Shown here: piece by piece, positions 5,101 through 6,663 of the stretch
Numbering within the stretch: the first letter of the stretch is position 1
How the letters are laid out: each line of letters starts with the position of its first letter
Source: Candidatus Methylomirabilota bacterium
GTDB taxonomy: Bacteria; Methylomirabilota; Methylomirabilia; Methylomirabilales; 2-02-FULL-66-22
NCBI GenBank assembly: GCA_016209725.1
Contig: JACQVO010000038.1
Coordinates: 1 to 6,663, forward strand
Reading direction: 5' to 3'
DNA: 6,663 bases
Made by a program: the position numbers and the translations under genes
Notes under the pieces: model-generated
Seen by the model: the letters and a program-made list of their open reading frames with translations, nothing else
Told to the model about the DNA's origin: nothing
The model's database searches: none

Positions 5101-6625
5101 GATCCCAGTGCAGGTGCGCCGACCGCCGACCCCTCCGGGTGGAGACCCCCTCTGCCAGGATCGTGAGGACCGCCTCGAACTCATCCCGGCCCAGATCCCG
5201 GTACGGGGAGGCCCGCCGGACGAGGTCCAGCATCTCCGCTTCGGTTCGCTCGCCCGAGGCCACCGTGGCCACGATCTGCTGGGCCAGGATGTCGCGCGGG
5301 GCCTTTGGAATCGTCACACGATCCAGCTCGCCGGCTCGCACCGCTCGAATCGCCGCAGCGCACTGGAGCAGCTCATCCCGGGTCCCCGGAAACAGAATCC
5401 CCCGCGGCGTCGCCCCCAGCCAGTGGCCCGACCGGCCCACCCTCTGGAGGAGGACCGCGAGGGATCGCGGCGCCCCCAGATGGCAGACCAGATCCACGTG
5501 CCCGATGTCTATCCCGAGCTCCAGCGAGGCCGTGGCCACCACCACCTTCAGGCTCCCCGCCTTCAGCCCCTGCTCCGCCCTAAGACGGGTTTCGCGCGAG
5601 AGGCTCCCGTGGTGGGCCGCCACGGCATCTTTTTCCAGCCGCTGGGAAAGCTGGTAGGCGACCCGCTCCACCATCTTTCGCGTGTTCACGAAGACGATGG
5701 TCGTCCGGGCCTCCTTGGCGTAGCGCGCAATCCGATCGTACACCTCGGCCCACATGGCATGGCTGGCGACCGGGCCGAGCGGCCGGTCCGGGACCTCGAC
5801 TCTCAGGTCCAGGTCCCGCTTCCGCCCTGCCTGTGCGCTTGCCTGCCTGCCTCTGGCAGGCGCAAGCAGGGGGCACTTGCCTGCGTCGCCGCGGAAAGCA
5901 GGCGCAGACAGGCCGACATCCACGATGCTACAATCCGGCGTGCCGTCCGGCCGGAGGTTCCCGGTCCCGACCAGAAGCCGCCCGATTTCCTCGATCGGCC
6001 GCTGCGTCGCGCTCAGGCCGATCCGCTGGAGGGGGACCCCGGCCAGATCGTCCAGCCGCTCGAGCGAGATCGCCAGGTGGGACCCCCTCTTGTCGGCCGC
6101 CACGGCGTGGATCTCATCCACGATGACTGTTCTCGCCGAGGCGAGATATCTCCGGCTTCCCTCCGCCGTGAGCAGGATGTACAGAGACTCCGGCGTGGTG
6201 ATCAGGATGTGCGGCGGTCGCCGTCGCATGGACTCCCGATCCTTGGCCGGCGTATCCCCCGTCCGCACCGCCACGCGGATCTCCGGCAGGGGCAACCCCC
6301 GCTCCTCGGCCAGGCGGCGGATGGCGCGCAAGGGTTCCGTGAGGTTCTTCTGGACGTCGTTGGAGAGCGCCTTCAGGGGAGAGATGTAGACGACGGAGGT
6401 TTTCTCTGTGAGCGTCCCGTTCGCCGCCGAGCGGATCAGCCCATCCATGGCCCACAGGAATGCGGCCAGCGTCTTGCCGGAGCCCGTGGGGGCACACAGA
6501 AGCGCATGCCGCCCGGCCGCGATGGCCGGCCAGCCCGCCTCCTGGGGCGGACTCGGCCGCTCGAAGGCCGTGGCGAACCACTCCTTGACCAGGGGATGGA
6601 AGAGGTCCAGAACGGGGGATGTCAC
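2141..6625 (-). CDS. lhr: Lhr-type large DEAD/DEAH superfamily 2 helicase, full length
   Basis: A 1494-residue ATP-dependent, probably 3'-5', nucleic acid translocase of the Lhr family, which acts in DNA repair. Motifs in order: Q motif near PPQ (26-28), Walker A APTGSGKT (45-52), SPLKALSND (82-90), TTPESL (143-148), DEIH (170-173), LSAT (204-207), VFVNTRK (311-317), HHGSLSRETR (338-347), ATASLELGIDIG (364-375) and QRVGRSGH (394-401). The winged helix and Lhr core domain follow to about 880, with DHPLVNETMDNCFHEAMD (816-833) and EILNANPYAFLDD (865-877). A long C-terminal region resembles Lhr-CTD, related to AlkZ-like folds. The length is close to that of E. coli and mycobacterial Lhr. Two segments look inserted: about 239-268, between the RecA domains, and a low-complexity linker at about 963-1005. 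The start is GTG at 6625; a TAG lies 5 codons upstream in frame, and no Shine-Dalgarno is visible. All helicase motifs are intact. Confidence 0.96.
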   Translation of the reverse strand: MTSPVLDLFHPLVKEWFATAFERPSPPQEAGWPAIAAGRHALLCAPTGSGKTLAAFLWAMDGLIRSAANGTLTEKTSVVYISPLKALSNDVQKNLTEPLRAIRRLAEERGLPLPEIRVAVRTGDTPAKDRESMRRRPPHILITTPESLYILLTAEGSRRYLASARTVIVDEIHAVAADKRGSHLAISLERLDDLAGVPLQRIGLSATQRPIEEIGRLLVGTGNLRPDGTPDCSIVDVGLSAPAFRGDAGKCPLLAPARGRQASAQAGRKRDLDLRVEVPDRPLGPVASHAMWAEVYDRIARYAKEARTTIVFVNTRKMVERVAYQLSQRLEKDAVAAHHGSLSRETRLRAEQGLKAGSLKVVVATASLELGIDIGHVDLVCHLGAPRSLAVLLQRVGRSGHWLGATPRGILFPGTRDELLQCAAAIRAVRAGELDRVTIPKAPRDILAQQIVATVASGERTEAEMLDLVRRASPYRDLGRDEFEAVLTILAEGVSTRRGRRSAHLHWDRVNRRLRARRGARLTAITCGGAIPDVADYQVIEDPSGTFVGTVNEDFAVESIAGDIFLLGNRSWRIRKVEAGKVRVEDAQGAPPTIPFWLGEAPGRTIELSAAVADVREAVATRLPDIQAAVTWLCAECGTEQAAAEQIVAYVAETLAVLGTVPTQGTIVAERFFDEAGGMQLVLHAPFGARINRAWGLALRKRFCVTFDFELQAAATDDGIVLSLGEQHSFPLESAFAMVRSDSLDADLVQAVLQAPMFGTRWRWNATRALALLRANGGRRVPMPLQRMRADDLLAAVFPAQVACQDNNPGPITPPDHPLVNETMDNCFHEAMDVEGLRAIIGKVERGGLRTVAVETPVPSPMSHEILNANPYAFLDDAPLEERRARAVSLRRVDVDLARGVGALDPAAIQEVRAQAWPDVRDADELHDALLSLVLLPAEELGDWQEWMAELVRTGRAVRTEWSQGPQPESLEPLPAAARPDAGGRARQQAGSAESRDGAGDREEGYVATERVVWVRAAIPAVDFEPEPLPVPGEEASGAWTEEDGVRKIVQGWMEAIGPTTVPALSERLGLRRGAVEAALLALEASGVVLRGRFTPETDAGTTEWCDRRLLARIHRLTIGRLRREIEPVPAADLLRFLFRWQNVHSGSQLHGREGIVHVIGKLQGLELPAPAWERDILPARVARYSPADLEQLCLSGIVAWGRLRLRGEGPDAEETPPRRQPLSRSASLGLVLRENLPHLLEPGPAGPDEMAGLSSTALAIVRHLQARGASFLIEIVRASGQLESRVEDALWELVARGLVTGDGIAGLRLLLTKGEAKRDPHRRFRALRGGLARARHVPVGRWSLLREPGEAGARPGPNPEADEVFARQLLRRYGVMFRDLLARESCAPSWRTLLGIYRRLEARGEIRGGRFVDGFTGEQFALPEAVEALRAIRRARDGREVMLLAAADPLNLVGILTPGSRVSPVSGQAVLYADGVPVEVGALHSLRAKLRRG
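3611..3739 (-). repeat. Low-complexity linker in lhr containing heptamer repeats
   Basis: This part of lhr encodes residues of about 963-1005, rich in Ala, Gly, Pro, Arg and Glu, between a conserved helical end (WQEWMAELVRTGRAVRTEW) and the strand YVATERVVWV. On the plus strand TCTCGGC occurs twice in tandem at 3636-3649, and TCTAGGC followed by TCTCTGG lies at 3711-3724. The same heptamer family forms the spacer at 51-78. From memory, relatives join these two conserved pieces with a much shorter loop, so this looks like a repeat-derived in-frame insertion. I could not align to confirm it. Confidence 0.45.
5822..5913 (-). repeat. Palindromic two-hairpin element inserted in frame in lhr
   Basis: An element of about 90 bp with nested inverted repeats, inside codons of about 239-268 of lhr. 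The outer arms are GCCTGT (5829-5834) and ACAGGC (5908-5913), extended inward by GCGC on both sides. The inner hairpin pairs GCTTGC (5837-5842) with GCAAGC (5862-5867) and GCCTGCC (5845-5851) with GGCAGGC (5855-5861) around a TCT loop. A second hairpin pairs GCCTGC (5879-5884) with GCAGGC (5898-5903). In other Lhr proteins the strand ending VDVG normally runs directly into RxxDLxVxVP. Here the two are separated by about 30 Ala/Gly/Arg/Pro-rich residues. The element keeps the frame, so it resembles a REP-like or Rickettsia-palindromic-element-like insertion; no transposase is present. Confidence 0.6.
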
Positions 6626-6634
6626 AATGGAAGC

Positions 6635-6663
6635 ATGCTACGGGAGGATCATCGTGGCGTCAA
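6635..6663 (-). promoter_or_regulatory. Candidate lhr promoter giving a nearly leaderless mRNA
   Basis: On the minus strand TTGACG (6663-6658), exactly at the window edge, is followed after 17 nt by TAGCAT (6640-6635). The -35 matches 5 of 6 consensus positions and the -10 matches 4 of 6. The start of transcription would fall near 6628, only about 3 nt before the GTG start codon at 6625. This agrees with the lack of any Shine-Dalgarno sequence upstream of the gene. It is a prediction from box matches alone. Confidence 0.42.

Noticed and set aside
5822..5913. CRISPR array or insertion sequence
   Set aside because: There are no regularly spaced direct repeats with unique spacers and no transposase; the structure is one nested palindrome.
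6622..6636. Tiny upstream reading frame (ATG, three codons, TGA) overlapping the lhr start
   Set aside because: It has no ribosome-binding site and overlaps the predicted -10 box, so it is probably not even transcribed.

Overview
The window is GC-rich bacterial DNA. Third codon positions are mostly G or C, and RNA and protein architectures are bacterial throughout: a TPP riboswitch with an intrinsic terminator, a VapBC toxin-antitoxin pair, and a full-length Lhr helicase. I cannot name the phylum. The proteins look like those of high-GC soil or sediment lineages (proteobacteria-like, Methylomirabilota/Rokubacteria-like), and the heptanucleotide spacer repeats fit an uncultured lineage, but this is a weak inference.

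Layout from left to right: (1) 1-91 is a short non-coding stretch made largely of heptamer tandem repeats. (2) 92-1117, minus strand, is a zinc-dependent medium-chain alcohol dehydrogenase. (3) 1118-1409 is a divergent control region. On the minus strand it holds a candidate promoter, a clear TPP (thiamine pyrophosphate) riboswitch aptamer, an intrinsic terminator and the ribosome-binding site of the dehydrogenase. On the plus strand it holds the candidate promoter and strong ribosome-binding site of the toxin-antitoxin pair. (4) 1410-2110, plus strand, is a vapBC operon with a 4-nt ATGA overlap. (5) 2141-6625, minus strand, is a full-length Lhr-type helicase, convergent with vapC across 30 bp. 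(6) 6626-6663 is a candidate promoter for lhr with almost no room for a leader.

The most interesting point is regulatory. A TPP riboswitch with its own terminator directly precedes a zinc alcohol dehydrogenase, which is not one of the classic thiamine synthesis or transport targets. No thiamine gene is visible, and the gene appears to be followed by repeat-rich spacer rather than another gene. The sequence also offers a specific antiterminator pairing (8 nt between the P3a arm and the 5' arm of the terminator). The second point is in lhr. The helicase core carries a roughly 30-residue extra segment between its two RecA domains, encoded by a palindromic, two-hairpin DNA element in frame. A linker further on contains the same heptamer units that make up the spacer at the left end of the window. 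This suggests that intergenic-type repeats have entered the gene without breaking it.

The genes do not form one pathway. The dehydrogenase is probably part of a thiamine-responsive metabolic regulon, vapBC is an accessory stress or maintenance module, and lhr is a DNA repair helicase gene. The dehydrogenase and vapBC promoters are back to back, and an exact 8-bp inverted repeat covers both predicted -35 boxes.
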